Source of the DNA: Erysipelothrix amsterdamensis
GTDB taxonomy: Bacteria > Bacillota_I > Bacilli_A > Erysipelotrichales > Erysipelotrichaceae
Length of the DNA stretch: 64,000 bases
Assembly: GCF_940143175.1 (NCBI RefSeq)
Contig: NZ_OW659496.1
Span: forward strand, 1,674,001 to 1,738,000
Reading direction: 5' to 3'
The notes below the pieces were generated by a model, which made no database searches, had not been told where the DNA came from, and saw nothing but the letters and a program-made list of their open reading frames with translations. Position numbers and translations under genes: made by a program. The number at the start of each line of letters is the position of its first letter. The stretch's first letter is position 1. Shown in pieces: positions 9,158 to 18,402 of the stretch.

Positions 9158-9185
9158 TCATTATCGTTTTTGATGATAATGATTA
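9158..9185 (-). terminator. Possible terminator of the phosphotransferase gene
   Basis: Perfect 10-bp stem AATCATTATC / GATAATGATT overlapping the stop codon; the following T run is weak, so termination efficiency is uncertain. Confidence 0.4.
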
Positions 9186-10070
9186 GAAATTATAAAATTT
9201 CTCTGCTTGTTCTACGAACAACCGGGTATACATTGCATAGTTTTCAAAAAAATCCCCGACATCAGTACCATTATGTTCTTGGAATATTGCCCAATTCATC
9301 CAATAGAATCCTGTAACCGCAAAAGTTCCAATAAAATGATGCTTGTCAGCTTCGCTCATGGTCCCCCCTGCATATTGATCAAGAACCTTCAGAATGGTTG
9401 AGTAATCGTAAGGCGAACATACGATAAAGGTCGCAAGGTCTACAGCTGGATCGGCAACCATCGCGAATTCCCAATCAATTAAATAAAAATTATCATCTTG
9501 GAAGAGAATATTAGTCGTGTAGATATCATTATGACAAAGAGTCTTCGCATAACCTTCACGTGAAACACACTCATAAATGCGCTCTACGCGTTCACTTAAA
9601 TCATCATAATCTGAGAAATGGGAACGACCAACATCACCAATTTCTTGCTTAAAGTCTTGAATTTTTTGGAATAAGTCAAACTCCCATTCGCCTTGTATGT
9701 TTGCATCATGAAGGTAACGTACTTTCTCGATTACAACTTTAACATCTTCTTCGTTCATATAATCAAAATAGCGTGCATTTTCAATATAATTCGATATCTT
9801 CCAGCCCTCAGTCTGATCCATAAATACAAGACTGTTATCTAAGCCAAGTTCTTTCGCTTTCAATTGAGCATAGAACTCACTTTTCCGATTAATATAAGCA
9901 TCCGTTTCAACGCCTGGTTCACGATAAACATACTTTTTTCCATCAACCTCGAATGTGTAAGAATGATTGGTAAGTCCGCCAAATAGTGGGGTAAAGTTCA
10001 AAATGGAATCAATCTCACATTCCAATGTTTTCGCAATGTTTTGTGTGTAATTATTTATGGTATTTGTCAT
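9183..10070 (-). CDS. Choline/aminoglycoside-kinase-like phosphotransferase
   Basis: A 295-residue kinase-fold protein. It has the catalytic loop CHNDIYTTNILF (His180, Asp182, Asn187) and the metal-binding LIDWEF (Asp199), the hallmarks of the choline kinase/APH family. The nucleotide-binding part GGLTNHSYTF is near residue 31. The pattern of Trp-Glu-Phe followed by DPAVDLATF resembles LicA-type choline kinases more than antibiotic kinases. LicA activates choline for phosphorylcholine decoration of surface polymers, but no licB or licC neighbour is present, so the substrate stays open. The gene is isolated between a dead IS and a small membrane operon. Confidence 0.75.
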   Translation of the reverse strand: MTNTINNYTQNIAKTLECEIDSILNFTPLFGGLTNHSYTFEVDGKKYVYREPGVETDAYINRKSEFYAQLKAKELGLDNSLVFMDQTEGWKISNYIENARYFDYMNEEDVKVVIEKVRYLHDANIQGEWEFDLFQKIQDFKQEIGDVGRSHFSDYDDLSERVERIYECVSREGYAKTLCHNDIYTTNILFQDDNFYLIDWEFAMVADPAVDLATFIVCSPYDYSTILKVLDQYAGGTMSEADKHHFIGTFAVTGFYWMNWAIFQEHNGTDVGDFFENYAMYTRLFVEQAEKFYNF

Positions 10071-10184
10071 TTATAACGCTCCTTTTACTAAGTCCCTTTA
10101 TTATATAATAAACTTTACATAAAAGAACGCTTTTAGGCATGAATTAAGCAATATATGTATTGATTCGATACAAATCCTTTTACT

Positions 10185-10290
10185 CAATAGATTCGATGCT
10201 ACTAGTTCGATACAACGCTCTCACATTAGGAGATTCAATCGTTTCAATCAGTCCATCGTTATTCAAATCATAAAATACTGTTTGTCGTTT
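10185..10290 (-). pseudogene. C-terminal fragment of a lipoprotein paralogue
   Basis: On the minus strand this reads FYDLNNDGLIETIESPNV then RALYRTSS, closely matching the last 30 residues of the lipoprotein encoded at 11684-12803 (VYDLKSGGLIETIECPDV, SALYRSSS). The downstream flanks are also alike (both contain CCTTTTACT followed by ATAGATT). There is no start and no body, so this is a leftover of a second copy. The small peptidase operon now lies between the two copies. Confidence 0.72.
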
Positions 10291-10353
10291 AAATATAACT
10301 ATTGTTTACAAATATTCTTACTTAAAAACATCACATCCAAATGCGAAACGAAA

Positions 10354-10986
10354 CTATAATAAACTTAGAATTTTAATAATATTAATCGGTAGTATTATGA
10401 AAAACACGCTCCATATAATTTGGAGAAAGAAGGATATCCATATATATGTCATAACACAAAAATCCCTACCAAGATTATTAAAGGACTTTACAAGAATATT
10501 AGCCCTTGACTCTATATAGATAAGGTTGAAAACAGATAAAATACTTAGGGCCATATACAAAGAAATAAATGGCGTAGCTTGTACGATCTCCACCTTATTT
10601 GATATCAGGATTATTCCAATTAAAATCCACCTTGCTATTTTTATGTGTGGCATCATGACAAAAATGGTACTCGTTATTTTAGTGTGTGAATCAACTGCAT
10701 GTGAAATTTCATGTACTCCCTTAATGTACTTAGAACCCGCGAGTTTTCGGTCCTCAATATAAATCTTATTCTGGAGATATGAGTATGAAAAAGTCTTACT
10801 ATCTGTTTCTATCATAAAGCTTGGAATCTGATATTTATCAATAAAACCACTCAAAATTTCATAAATATCATATTTTTCCACATACTTAAAGTTTATGTTC
10901 TTTTCAAGAATTATTGAAATGATTTCTAGTCCTATAATCATTGAGAAAAGAACAACTATTACGCTATACATGATTATCTTTTTCAC
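10354..10986 (-). CDS. Membrane zinc metallopeptidase-like protein
   Basis: A 210-residue membrane protein with one N-terminal and about three C-terminal hydrophobic segments. It contains VHEISHAVD with the zinc motif HEISH at residues 92-96. A later IESRANILVKSFNNLG could supply the third ligand, as the E-x-x-R-A pattern does in the YugP-type neutral zinc peptidase family. The preceding YSYLQNKIYIEDR also fits that family. The predicted start is a GTG at 10986, overlapping the previous gene by 23 bases; an ATG at 10971 is an alternative. Function unknown. It is the last gene of a three-ORF operon. Confidence 0.65.
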   Translation of the reverse strand: MKKIIMYSVIVVLFSMIIGLEIISIILEKNINFKYVEKYDIYEILSGFIDKYQIPSFMIETDSKTFSYSYLQNKIYIEDRKLAGSKYIKGVHEISHAVDSHTKITSTIFVMMPHIKIARWILIGIILISNKVEIVQATPFISLYMALSILSVFNLIYIESRANILVKSFNNLGRDFCVMTYIWISFFLQIIWSVFFIILPINIIKILSLL

Positions 10987-11302
10987 ACTCTGTAATAAAG
11001 CATGAAAAATAGAAAAAAATAATTAACGAAGGTAACGTAATTATAGAGTCTACCTTCATGAGAATACCAACGTTGATGTAATAGTATCCAATAAAAATGA
11101 TGCATGCAAACAGTTCAAGTAAATTTTGGAATGAATACTTCATTTCAAATATCTTCAAATATTTTAATGGCACAAACTTAAATCCATTCAGCCCTTTAGT
11201 AACAACAATTATTGATATTCCTAGAAAAATATAGTACTTCATATCAACCCCACTAAATTGATACAAGAATAAATATAAACATGTATAAAAGATGGTTATC
11301 AT
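10964..11302 (-). CDS. Small hydrophobic membrane protein, unknown
   Basis: A 112-residue protein with three to four hydrophobic segments (YIFLGISIIVVT, LLELFACIIFIGYYYI, LIIFFYFSCFI). I recognise no family. The ATG at 11302 stands one base after the stop of the upstream 23-codon ORF, which suggests translational coupling. An internal ATG at 11242 has a better ribosome site (GTGGGG) and would give 92 residues. It overlaps the peptidase-like gene downstream, and tight packing implies the two work together, perhaps as peptidase and membrane partner. Confidence 0.55.
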   Translation of the reverse strand: MITIFYTCLYLFLYQFSGVDMKYYIFLGISIIVVTKGLNGFKFVPLKYLKIFEMKYSFQNLLELFACIIFIGYYYINVGILMKVDSIITLPSLIIFFYFSCFITECEKDNHV

Positions 11303-11303
11303 T

Positions 11304-11375
11304 TTATATCAACTTAACCGTAAAAATACTATAGATGATTGCGATAGTGAGAATAAACAAGATTTTTTTTTTCAT
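11304..11375 (-). CDS. 23-residue hydrophobic peptide ORF
   Basis: The peptide starts MKKKILFILTIAII and is almost entirely hydrophobic after the lysines, like a single membrane helix or small signal peptide. It has a purine-rich AGAAAGAAG ribosome site and its stop is one base from the next start. Its position at the head of a membrane-peptidase operon would suit a precursor of a processed peptide, a small subunit or a translational leader. Coding is inferred from spacing and start context only. Confidence 0.4.
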   Translation of the reverse strand: MKKKILFILTIAIIYSIFTVKLI

Positions 11376-11490
11376 TTTAAACTTCTTTCTATTCTGAGTC
11401 TAATGTAACGACAATGCTGTCTAACAATTTTTATTATTACTTTTTATTAAACTTTACGAATTGATCTTTACAATATTTTGAATATAAAAA

Positions 11491-11523
11491 AAGCATAAAA
11501 TCGATAATACTAATTTTATGCTT
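11491..11523 (-). terminator. Terminator downstream of the lipoprotein locus
   Basis: Stem AAGCATAAAAT / ATTTTATGCTT followed by seven T on the minus strand, about 160 bases after the lipoprotein stop. Confidence 0.8.
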
Positions 11524-11683
11524 CTCCTCCCCCAAAAAATCATTGGAACAGTGTATACATCATTCACTGAATAACTAATTATTTCTTATAGGATAAAAAT
11601 ATCACATTCAATAGATTTGTTCAATTCCTTTTACTAAGTAAATTCAATAGATTATAAATACTCACGATGGTTGATTTGATTTC

Positions 11684-12803
11684 CTAGTTGCTACTCGATC
11701 GATACAACGCGCTCACATCAGGACATTCAATCGTTTCAATCAGTCCACCACTTTTCAAATCATAAACATACTGTGTGTAGTTTGGCTTGGATTCAAAGTT
11801 ACCAAATAGAATAAGATTTTCTTTACTTGAATCATACCAATACTGAGACCAATAATGATACTGTGCGGTATCACTTATTGGCTCAAGTTTAAGATCCCGA
11901 CTCTCCAGAGTATTTAAATCAATCATTCGAAGTTCGTGACGTTCACTTTTAATATAGAACTTGTTATTGATGATAGAATTCTGTACATCACTCGTAAAGG
12001 ATGGTCCAAATCGCTTAAAATCTGAGATTGACTCAACATTCAAATCCTTGTCAATTACAAGAAGACGGTCTTCTATTGAGCCAATACTATCTGGAATTGG
12101 TACATTATCCGCTATATACAAATAAAGATATAGTTTTTTTGAATCAGTAATGAGTTGTGATGTATAATGGCTTGATTCAAATGTTTCAGACATCTTCTCA
12201 ATCATTTTATTTTCAATATTATATCTGTAGAACTTTCGTATAATTCCACGTTCAGTATCTTTATGATTATGGTTATTTTCCGTAAGTACATAAACATTGG
12301 AACCAATAACTGCAAGAGAAGTTGCTTGATCATCTTCAATATCGAAAAGTTTCTCGTTGTTTTTATATATTGAGGTCAAATAATTTGTAGGTTCAGATCT
12401 AAAGCCTTGGTTATCAATGAAATATAAATCCTCTTCATAAAGATATACCTGTGAATCAATCGCATTCAGAGATGGTTCGAAGTTGTATACTTTTTCGTCT
12501 TGATCCGATAATTCTCCCTTTATAAATTTATCGGATGATATCAGGTAGTAAAAATTATTATCAATTTTCAATTTATAATAATTTCCGCGATATTTTTTTC
12601 GAGCCTAGAACGTGCCCTCTCGTATCGAGAAACTTAAACTCCGTGTGATTCAATAATTTTAGAATTTCTGATGATTTGGCGCTATGGAAAGTATCGTTCC
12701 CTAATACTATTGTTTTAGTATCTTTAAGTGCATTTGTGGAAGGTCTTGAAGAACAGCCTGCAATGAGTAATATCATTAGAATACAGTCAAATATTTTTTT
12801 CAT
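11684..12803 (-). pseudogene. Lipoprotein gene split by a frameshift in a seven-A run
   Basis: The first part (12803-12573) encodes a lipoprotein signal with lipobox LIAGC and then about 50 residues. The second part (11684-12571) encodes 295 residues with repeated short beta-rich units (YNFEPSLNAIDSQVYLYEEDLYFID; NSIINNKFYIKSERHELRMIDL), propeller-like in style. Reading frame passes from one to the other if one A is removed from the A7 run at 12593-12599, giving one 372-residue lipoprotein. Either the gene is inactivated, or it is phase-variable or expressed by slippage. The C-terminus has a second, truncated copy at 10185-10290. No family recognised; it precedes the ABC/two-component locus. 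Confidence 0.7.
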
Positions 12804-13142
12804 GATATCTAGTACCGTGTTCTTTTAAAAAAACTTCTTTCCAGAATATCCTTTGGCGAAACAAACTTTCCACACTGCATAGATCTTATAGCTATCATTT
12901 CTTGGTTAAATACCACCATTATAATAATCCCCCCTTTAATAAAAAAATGATACCAAATTCATTATTGATGCGCAAAAAAATCGTTGGCCACCTGAACATC
13001 GTTGGCCACCTGAACATCGTTTATCTACGATTCATATCAACGAGTTTAAAAGAATCGATGCGCCTACCGATTCATCAAATACGAGTTAGATTACTTCTCA
13101 AAAAATCACTTTAGGAACTAAGCCACAATATTAGGACTATTC
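12804..13142. other. Spacer with an 18-bp direct repeat
   Basis: Contains two tandem copies of an 18-bp unit beginning ATCGTTGGCCACCTGAAC (about 12978-13013) and a third partial start. Downstream, one plus frame reads LSTIHINEFKRIDAPT, faintly like the DEF region of ISL3-type transposases, so this may be a minute transposase remnant. No intact gene. Confidence 0.4.
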
Positions 13143-15626
13143 TCAATATTTTTGACACTTTAAACGTTCAATAACCGATTCTCGATTGAACATACTTGTT
13201 GATATTAGAGTTTGAGTGATCAGTATTAGCGTAGAACCCATAATTGCGTAGAAGAGATAGTCCATTCTAAAGTTAAATTCAGGCATCCAAATTATTTTTC
13301 TTACAATTGCATATAGTCCATAGGATAATCCAAAGCTTAATACAATTGAGTAAACAATCACTTTCCCCATTGTAAATACAGATTCAAAAAATAACATCTT
13401 ACATATTTCCTTGCGCGTCATTCCCACTGACTCTAAGATTGCATACTCACCCTTGCGTCTATCCTGTTCAGATATCGTTGTATTAAGAATACTTGTAACT
13501 GTCATCAATAGAATCATACCCATCACCGAAAATAATATTTTTACAATAACACCATAAACATTCTTATCTTGTGCATAGTCTGAGGCTAAGTTTCTAACAT
13601 GAAATAACGGGAACGTTTTATTGAGGCTTATTTCAACTGATTCAGCTTGTACCGTATCAATCAATAAGATCCTATTAAGTATAAATTGATAGGGACTCTG
13701 ACTTTTAATTCTATTAAACAAAGTTTGCGATACAATATAATTCACGGATACCTCACTACGAATGATCGACTCATTATAGAAAAATTTAAGTACTGAGGAT
13801 TCACCATCAAATGTGTCGACCTTCAAACCGATGGGATACTCAGATAATTTTGCCATACTTTTTCCATCTGTTCCATCATATGTATAAAAAGGTACAAAAT
13901 CACCAACTTGCAAGTCAGTTAAATGACGAGATATCTGAATTTTTCTATTATCATCTGAAATGACGCCTTCAAAATAATCGTTTACTACAATTTCATGAAG
14001 ATTGACTGATGGGTATAATGTGTTGAAATCCTTGTCATCTAAGACGATTATTTTATGTCTCAGTAAATATTTTAATTCTTCATCAAATACATCATTATAT
14101 CGCCAAATTCCAAGCCGTCCTGATTCTGTTGTGACCTTAAACGTTGATCTTACGTCTTCATTCTCTTCGATTTGTTTTCTTATATCTTCAAAAGTATTCG
14201 AATCGATATTTTGTTTTTCGATTTGAATAGCATAATTACTATAATCCAATTTGGCAGAAGCTAAATCTAGGGAAGAAGCTAAGAAAGAAGCAACTAATAC
14301 CATGGATACGGTACCTATAACTAAAGAACGTTTAAGACCTAAGTATTTTTTTCGATCTCTAACCGTATTTTTATATGCCAAAACACCCGCTTGTCCAAAA
14401 AACATCTTGATGAATCTTGTTTTTTCTTTTTTCTTATTGATTGATATCCGCTTGTTTTCACGTATCAGTTCAATAGAACTATCTTTAAATATATTTCTTA
14501 TAGAATGTAATAACGGGATATAAACAACTATAAATGAGACTATAAATATTCCTAAAATTAACTTCATTGTTAATGTTGGCTTCGCAAATTCCATAATATT
14601 GTATCCAAACAGAGACGTGTTAGATAATATGGGATAACTCATATTAAAGATTCCTTGAGAGACAAGAGACCCACCCATTAAACCTATAACCACACAAGGA
14701 ATTGTAGTCAGAAACATCTCAAAAAACAGTGACCTTCGTATCTGCTTTTTAGTTGCTCCAATTGTCGATAAGAGACTTAAAGATTTTGTTTTACTTTCAA
14801 GGCTAATGTTAAGCGTGTTATAAAGTGTGAAAATTGATGTTAGCGTAAATAATCCCAATAGAACACTTGCCATTACCACTACAACTTTCCACATAATATT
14901 TTTATTGTCGCTTAGTCCTAGTAGTTCATTACGAAAATCGTTGAATACTACATCTTCATCAATGAGATTGTTAGACTCCATCATTGAAATAACCGATTTC
15001 TCAAAACCCTTTGTGTCATTTTCGAATTGAACATAAACTGTATTCTCATTTGACATCATAGCACTCTTAGTTTGATTATCGTATGTATATTGTCTATCCA
15101 CAACACCAACAATTGTAACGACCGATTTTGAGCCGTCTATCCATGTTACATCGAGTTTGTGACCTATAGGATCATCTAAATTCAATGCCTCAAGCATCAT
15201 TTCAGAAACGTGCATTTCCTCATTGTTTTCTGCCAATCTTCCACTAAGAAGCGTTTGCTGAGAACCTTGTTTGATGAAAGAAAAATCTTCGTTATATAGA
15301 GTATAAAGTAAAAACGTTTGAGGACTATGTTGTTCAGCATTAAAATCAACCCTCGTTATATCTCCAACTTTTGATGCATACTCATACCTAACAATATCTT
15401 CTCCACTTTCAATCAATGCATCCACATCTTTTACATTTCGAAAATAGACATTATATTGTTCACCGTATTTAAGCGACGATAACTTGTAACTATTATAAAA
15501 TCCTGAAAATGTTGCGATTACGGCCGTCATAAGACACACTACAATAATAATGGACAACCATGACATTAGTGTTTGCTTCCAATATTTTTTTAGGTGTCTA
15601 TATTGAACTTTTAGAAGTGATTTCAT
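13143..15626 (-). CDS. FtsX-type ABC transporter permease
   Basis: An 827-residue membrane protein of the MacB/FtsX permease type. It has an N-terminal TM helix (about 15-40), a large extracytoplasmic domain, three TM helices (about 245-390), a second unit starting with TM near 430, another external domain, and three C-terminal TMs with the conserved TTISEQDRRKGEYAILESVGMTRKEI motif region. The duplicated architecture fits exporters of lipids, lipoproteins or peptides and antimicrobial-peptide resistance systems. Its start overlaps the ATPase gene by 4 bases. Upstream on the same strand lie a histidine kinase and response regulator, so it is probably the output of that system. Confidence 0.88.
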   Translation of the reverse strand: MKSLLKVQYRHLKKYWKQTLMSWLSIIIVVCLMTAVIATFSGFYNSYKLSSLKYGEQYNVYFRNVKDVDALIESGEDIVRYEYASKVGDITRVDFNAEQHSPQTFLLYTLYNEDFSFIKQGSQQTLLSGRLAENNEEMHVSEMMLEALNLDDPIGHKLDVTWIDGSKSVVTIVGVVDRQYTYDNQTKSAMMSNENTVYVQFENDTKGFEKSVISMMESNNLIDEDVVFNDFRNELLGLSDNKNIMWKVVVVMASVLLGLFTLTSIFTLYNTLNISLESKTKSLSLLSTIGATKKQIRRSLFFEMFLTTIPCVVIGLMGGSLVSQGIFNMSYPILSNTSLFGYNIMEFAKPTLTMKLILGIFIVSFIVVYIPLLHSIRNIFKDSSIELIRENKRISINKKKEKTRFIKMFFGQAGVLAYKNTVRDRKKYLGLKRSLVIGTVSMVLVASFLASSLDLASAKLDYSNYAIQIEKQNIDSNTFEDIRKQIEENEDVRSTFKVTTESGRLGIWRYNDVFDEELKYLLRHKIIVLDDKDFNTLYPSVNLHEIVVNDYFEGVISDDNRKIQISRHLTDLQVGDFVPFYTYDGTDGKSMAKLSEYPIGLKVDTFDGESSVLKFFYNESIIRSEVSVNYIVSQTLFNRIKSQSPYQFILNRILLIDTVQAESVEISLNKTFPLFHVRNLASDYAQDKNVYGVIVKILFSVMGMILLMTVTSILNTTISEQDRRKGEYAILESVGMTRKEICKMLFFESVFTMGKVIVYSIVLSFGLSYGLYAIVRKIIWMPEFNFRMDYLFYAIMGSTLILITQTLISTSMFNRESVIERLKCQKY

Positions 15627-16303
15627 CGTATTCTCTCATCTCTAATAATGCGTCCATCTTCTATTTCAATAATTCTTTTGGCTTGTGATGCAATAGTTTC
15701 ATCATGAGTAACCATTATGATTGTTTGTTCGCTCATCTCATTGGTTTCTCTAAGAATTTTAATGATTTCCTTAGATGTTTTTTTGTCTAAGTTACCCGTT
15801 GGCTCATCCGCAAGAATTAGAGTTGGTCGATTCATGAGCGCTCTAGCTATAGAAACACGCTGTTGTTGCCCTCCGGATAATTGACTTGGTAAGTGGTTTA
15901 CACGATTCACAAGTTCTAAAGACTTTAGAAGTTCTTCCAGATAGATTTCATCAACGTTTTGATTGTCGAGCTCTAAAGGAAGGATAATGTTTTCCTTAAC
16001 ATCTAATAATGGAATCAGATTGTAAAACTGATAGATTAAACCTATATGACGTCTTCGAAAAATCGTGAGTGCTTCTTCACTTAATGCTCCGAGATTGGTG
16101 TTATCCAATCGAATAACACCAGTGGATACAGTATCAACACCTCCAATAACATGAAGAAGTGTCGACTTTCCACTTCCACTTGCACCCATAATTGCGATAA
16201 ACTCTCCTCTATCCACAGAAACAGAGACGTTATCAAGAGCCTTAATTTCTGCATCGCCTTGCTTATACGTTTTTGAAACACTTTCCAGCACTAATAATGA
16301 CAT
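15623..16303 (-). CDS. ABC transporter ATP-binding protein (MacB/LolD type)
   Basis: A 226-residue ATPase with Walker [10 protein letters not shown] near residue 38, signature LSGGQQQR, and Walker [12 protein letters not shown], the last being characteristic of the LolD/MacB/BceA group that energises FtsX-type permeases. It is translationally coupled to the large permease gene downstream and lies 56 bases after the histidine kinase gene. Together they form a regulator-plus-exporter locus of the kind used against cell-wall antibiotics or for lipoprotein/peptide export. Confidence 0.92.
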   Translation of the reverse strand: MSLLVLESVSKTYKQGDAEIKALDNVSVSVDRGEFIAIMGASGSGKSTLLHVIGGVDTVSTGVIRLDNTNLGALSEEALTIFRRRHIGLIYQFYNLIPLLDVKENIILPLELDNQNVDEIYLEELLKSLELVNRVNHLPSQLSGGQQQRVSIARALMNRPTLILADEPTGNLDKKTSKEIIKILRETNEMSEQTIIMVTHDETIASQAKRIIEIEDGRIIRDERIR

Positions 16304-16359
16304 AGTATCACCTCACTTTTATTATATATTTCATGAGAGTGTTATAAGTGATTTATTCG

Positions 16360-17319
16360 TCACTTAGTAGGCATCCTAATTTCAAACGTATTTTTCTCAA
16401 CAATTCGAACCGAACCGCCTTGTTTTTCGATTATTTCCTTAGATATTGCAAGTCCAACTCCAACACTCTTGGAATTAACACTATTTGTTTTAAAAAACCT
16501 CTCAAAAACTTTATCTCTTAGTTCCTTCGCGATTGCTTCACCATCATCAGAGATCATTATCTGTGTTTCAAATACATTTTCTTCAATAGTCATGAACATT
16601 GAATTTTGGGCGTATCGTGTTTTATTATCAAGTATATTAATGATTGCTTCTAAAAACCACTTTTCATCTACATATATTGTGTTTGCATCTACTCTAGTCT
16701 CAATGTCGAGCTTATTACTTTTCGATGATATATTTAGTTTCAAACTCCTCACAAAATTATCGGTATTAACGCGTTTCTTATCCATTTCAATCGTATTTGA
16801 TTCCAAGCGAACTAGAAGTAAAAGTGAGGTTATCAATGATTCAAGTCGCTCCAATTGTTCTTGATTTTGAAGTAAGAAATCATTGTCTGGTGATTCATCT
16901 CGTAAAATGTCATTGGTAAGAAGTAAGGCGGTAATTGGTGTCTTAAGCTGATGAGAGATATCAGTTAAGGACTTCTTTAAAAAGCTATTGTTGGCATTTA
17001 AGTTTCGATTCATTGTCTTGAGAAGAACGGTTATTTTATTGAGTTCTGAATGCAGAATTGATAGTTCTCCTTCTTCATATGTGTTGAGTTCATATTCGTG
17101 GCTGTTATCATTGAGACGTTTTAAATACTCAGTTAGTTCTTCTATCTCTCTACTTCGATGTAAGAGATAGCGATACACCAAAATCAAGCTACATAGGATC
17201 CCGGCTAAGATACCAAAATATGAATCCATGAAATATGCACATAAAAAACCAACAGATACCCCTAAGATGATACTTTGTGCAAAAAGATGAGCAATTTTCT
17301 TATCTCTGAGTATTTTCAT
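16360..17319 (-). CDS. Sensor histidine kinase
   Basis: A 319-residue kinase. Two close hydrophobic segments (about residues 11-30 and 35-52) leave almost no external loop, as in intramembrane-sensing kinases. The H-box is DISHQLKTP with His123. The N-box (INILDNKTRYA) keeps its Asn. The G1 box reads DDGEAI, with Ala replacing the usual second Gly; the G2 GVGLAISKEI is normal. The start at 17319 overlaps the response-regulator stop by 20 bases; an upstream in-frame TTG exists but has no better site. It likely phosphorylates the adjacent regulator and takes its signal from the neighbouring ABC transporter. Confidence 0.88.
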   Translation of the reverse strand: MKILRDKKIAHLFAQSIILGVSVGFLCAYFMDSYFGILAGILCSLILVYRYLLHRSREIEELTEYLKRLNDNSHEYELNTYEEGELSILHSELNKITVLLKTMNRNLNANNSFLKKSLTDISHQLKTPITALLLTNDILRDESPDNDFLLQNQEQLERLESLITSLLLLVRLESNTIEMDKKRVNTDNFVRSLKLNISSKSNKLDIETRVDANTIYVDEKWFLEAIINILDNKTRYAQNSMFMTIEENVFETQIMISDDGEAIAKELRDKVFERFFKTNSVNSKSVGVGLAISKEIIEKQGGSVRIVEKNTFEIRMPTK

Positions 17320-17962
17320 GCTTGTATCGGTATCCTTGTCCACGAACAGTAACAATATCTAATTCTCCATTAAACTTCTCCCTTAAGCGTTTAATGGACG
17401 CTGAGAGCGCATTATCATTCACATATTCCATAGAGTCCCAAATCAATTCATAGAGATCTTCTCGTTTAACGATTTCATTTATATGGCTTATAAAGAATAA
17501 GAGTAATCTATATTCTATAGTTGAAAGATTAACCATCTCATGACCAAACTTTACGATTCCTGACTGCATATCGATACTCATGTCACCGTCTATGAATACA
17601 TGCTTTTCATGTTTCTTTAAAAGTTTTTGTAGTCGAACTATAAGCTCCTTTGATTTAAATGGTTTAATAATATAATCATCACCACCACGAGTCAGACCTT
17701 CAACTATACTATCTTCTTCATTTTCAACACTTAAAAATAGAATTGGGGCTTCACTCTGTTGCCGAATAAACGTACAAATATCAAATCCGGTGCCATCTGG
17801 TAGTCGGACGTCAAGAATATGAATGTTGTAGTGATTCAATCCAAGAAAGCGTTCAGCTTCTTGCACAGAAAATACAGCATCAACAAGATACCCTTCTTTT
17901 TCTAAGATATATTTTAGACTTCGAGATATTGCTCGATCATCTTCTACAAGTAATAGTTTCAT
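17300..17962 (-). CDS. OmpR-family response regulator
   Basis: A 220-residue two-domain regulator. The receiver has the acidic pair near Glu7-Asp8-Asp9, phospho-acceptor Asp51 (LDVRLPDG) and Lys100. The C-terminal winged helix (EDLYELIWDSMEYVNDNALSASIKRLREKF, ending VRGQGYRYK) is OmpR/PhoB type. It begins the regulator-kinase-ATPase-permease operon and probably activates it. No Shine-Dalgarno precedes the ATG, and a TATAAT ends only six bases upstream, suggesting a leaderless transcript. Confidence 0.92.
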   Translation of the reverse strand: MKLLLVEDDRAISRSLKYILEKEGYLVDAVFSVQEAERFLGLNHYNIHILDVRLPDGTGFDICTFIRQQSEAPILFLSVENEEDSIVEGLTRGGDDYIIKPFKSKELIVRLQKLLKKHEKHVFIDGDMSIDMQSGIVKFGHEMVNLSTIEYRLLLFFISHINEIVKREDLYELIWDSMEYVNDNALSASIKRLREKFNGELDIVTVRGQGYRYKHENTQR

Positions 17963-17968
17963 ATAGTT

Positions 17969-17974
17969 ATTATA
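17969..17974 (-). promoter_or_regulatory. TATAAT -10 box directly upstream of the response regulator start
   Basis: With six bases between this hexamer and the ATG, the expected transcription start falls on or next to the A of the ATG. The -35 region is weak. Confidence 0.45.
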
Positions 17975-18140
17975 CTATTATTTCTAATATAAACCATCGC
18001 ATTTCTTAATTTGAAATTTAAAAAAATATTACCTCTAAAAAAAAGTTTGTTATGTTCATACAAATCGTTGCTTTATTAAGAATCCTATCTTAAATACTTA
18101 TTCAGAAATTAAAAAAATGATCTCTTTTTAGGAACAAAAA

Positions 18141-18161
18141 AAACCACTCATTGAGTGGTTT
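18141..18161 (-). terminator. Terminator of the tRNA operon
   Basis: Strong stem AAACCACTCA / TGAGTGGTTT followed by a long T run on the minus strand, 17 bases after tRNA-Phe. Confidence 0.9.
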
Positions 18162-18177
18162 GTCTTATCGGTTTAAA

Positions 18178-18253
18178 TGGTGGCCCCAGTCAGAATCGAA
18201 CTGACGACACACGGAGCTTCAATCCGTTGCTCTACCGACTGAGCTACAGGGCC
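18178..18253 (-). tRNA. tRNA-Phe (GAA)
   Basis: 76-nt cloverleaf with 7-bp acceptor stem GGCCCTG, anticodon loop TTGAAGC and encoded CCA end. Last gene of the nine-tRNA cluster. Confidence 0.97.
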
Positions 18254-18255
18254 AT

Positions 18256-18332
<77 letters not shown>

Positions 18333-18351
18333 ATATGTTTAATGCTATGTC

Positions 18352-18379
18352 ATTATAGCATAACTGGTATATAATGCAA
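18352..18379 (-). promoter_or_regulatory. Internal promoter within the tRNA cluster
   Basis: TTGCAT (18379-18374), 16 bases, TATAAT (18357-18352), upstream of tRNA-fMet. It has the same hexamers and spacing as the main tRNA promoter at 19199-19226 and could boost fMet and Phe. Confidence 0.6.
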
Positions 18380-18402
18380 CCTTATTTCGTAAAGAAATAA
18401 TA

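Noticed and set aside
12902-13114. 70-codon ORF on the plus strand
   Set aside because: Its composition comes from a tandem repeat, with no ribosome site and no support beyond a faint transposase likeness.
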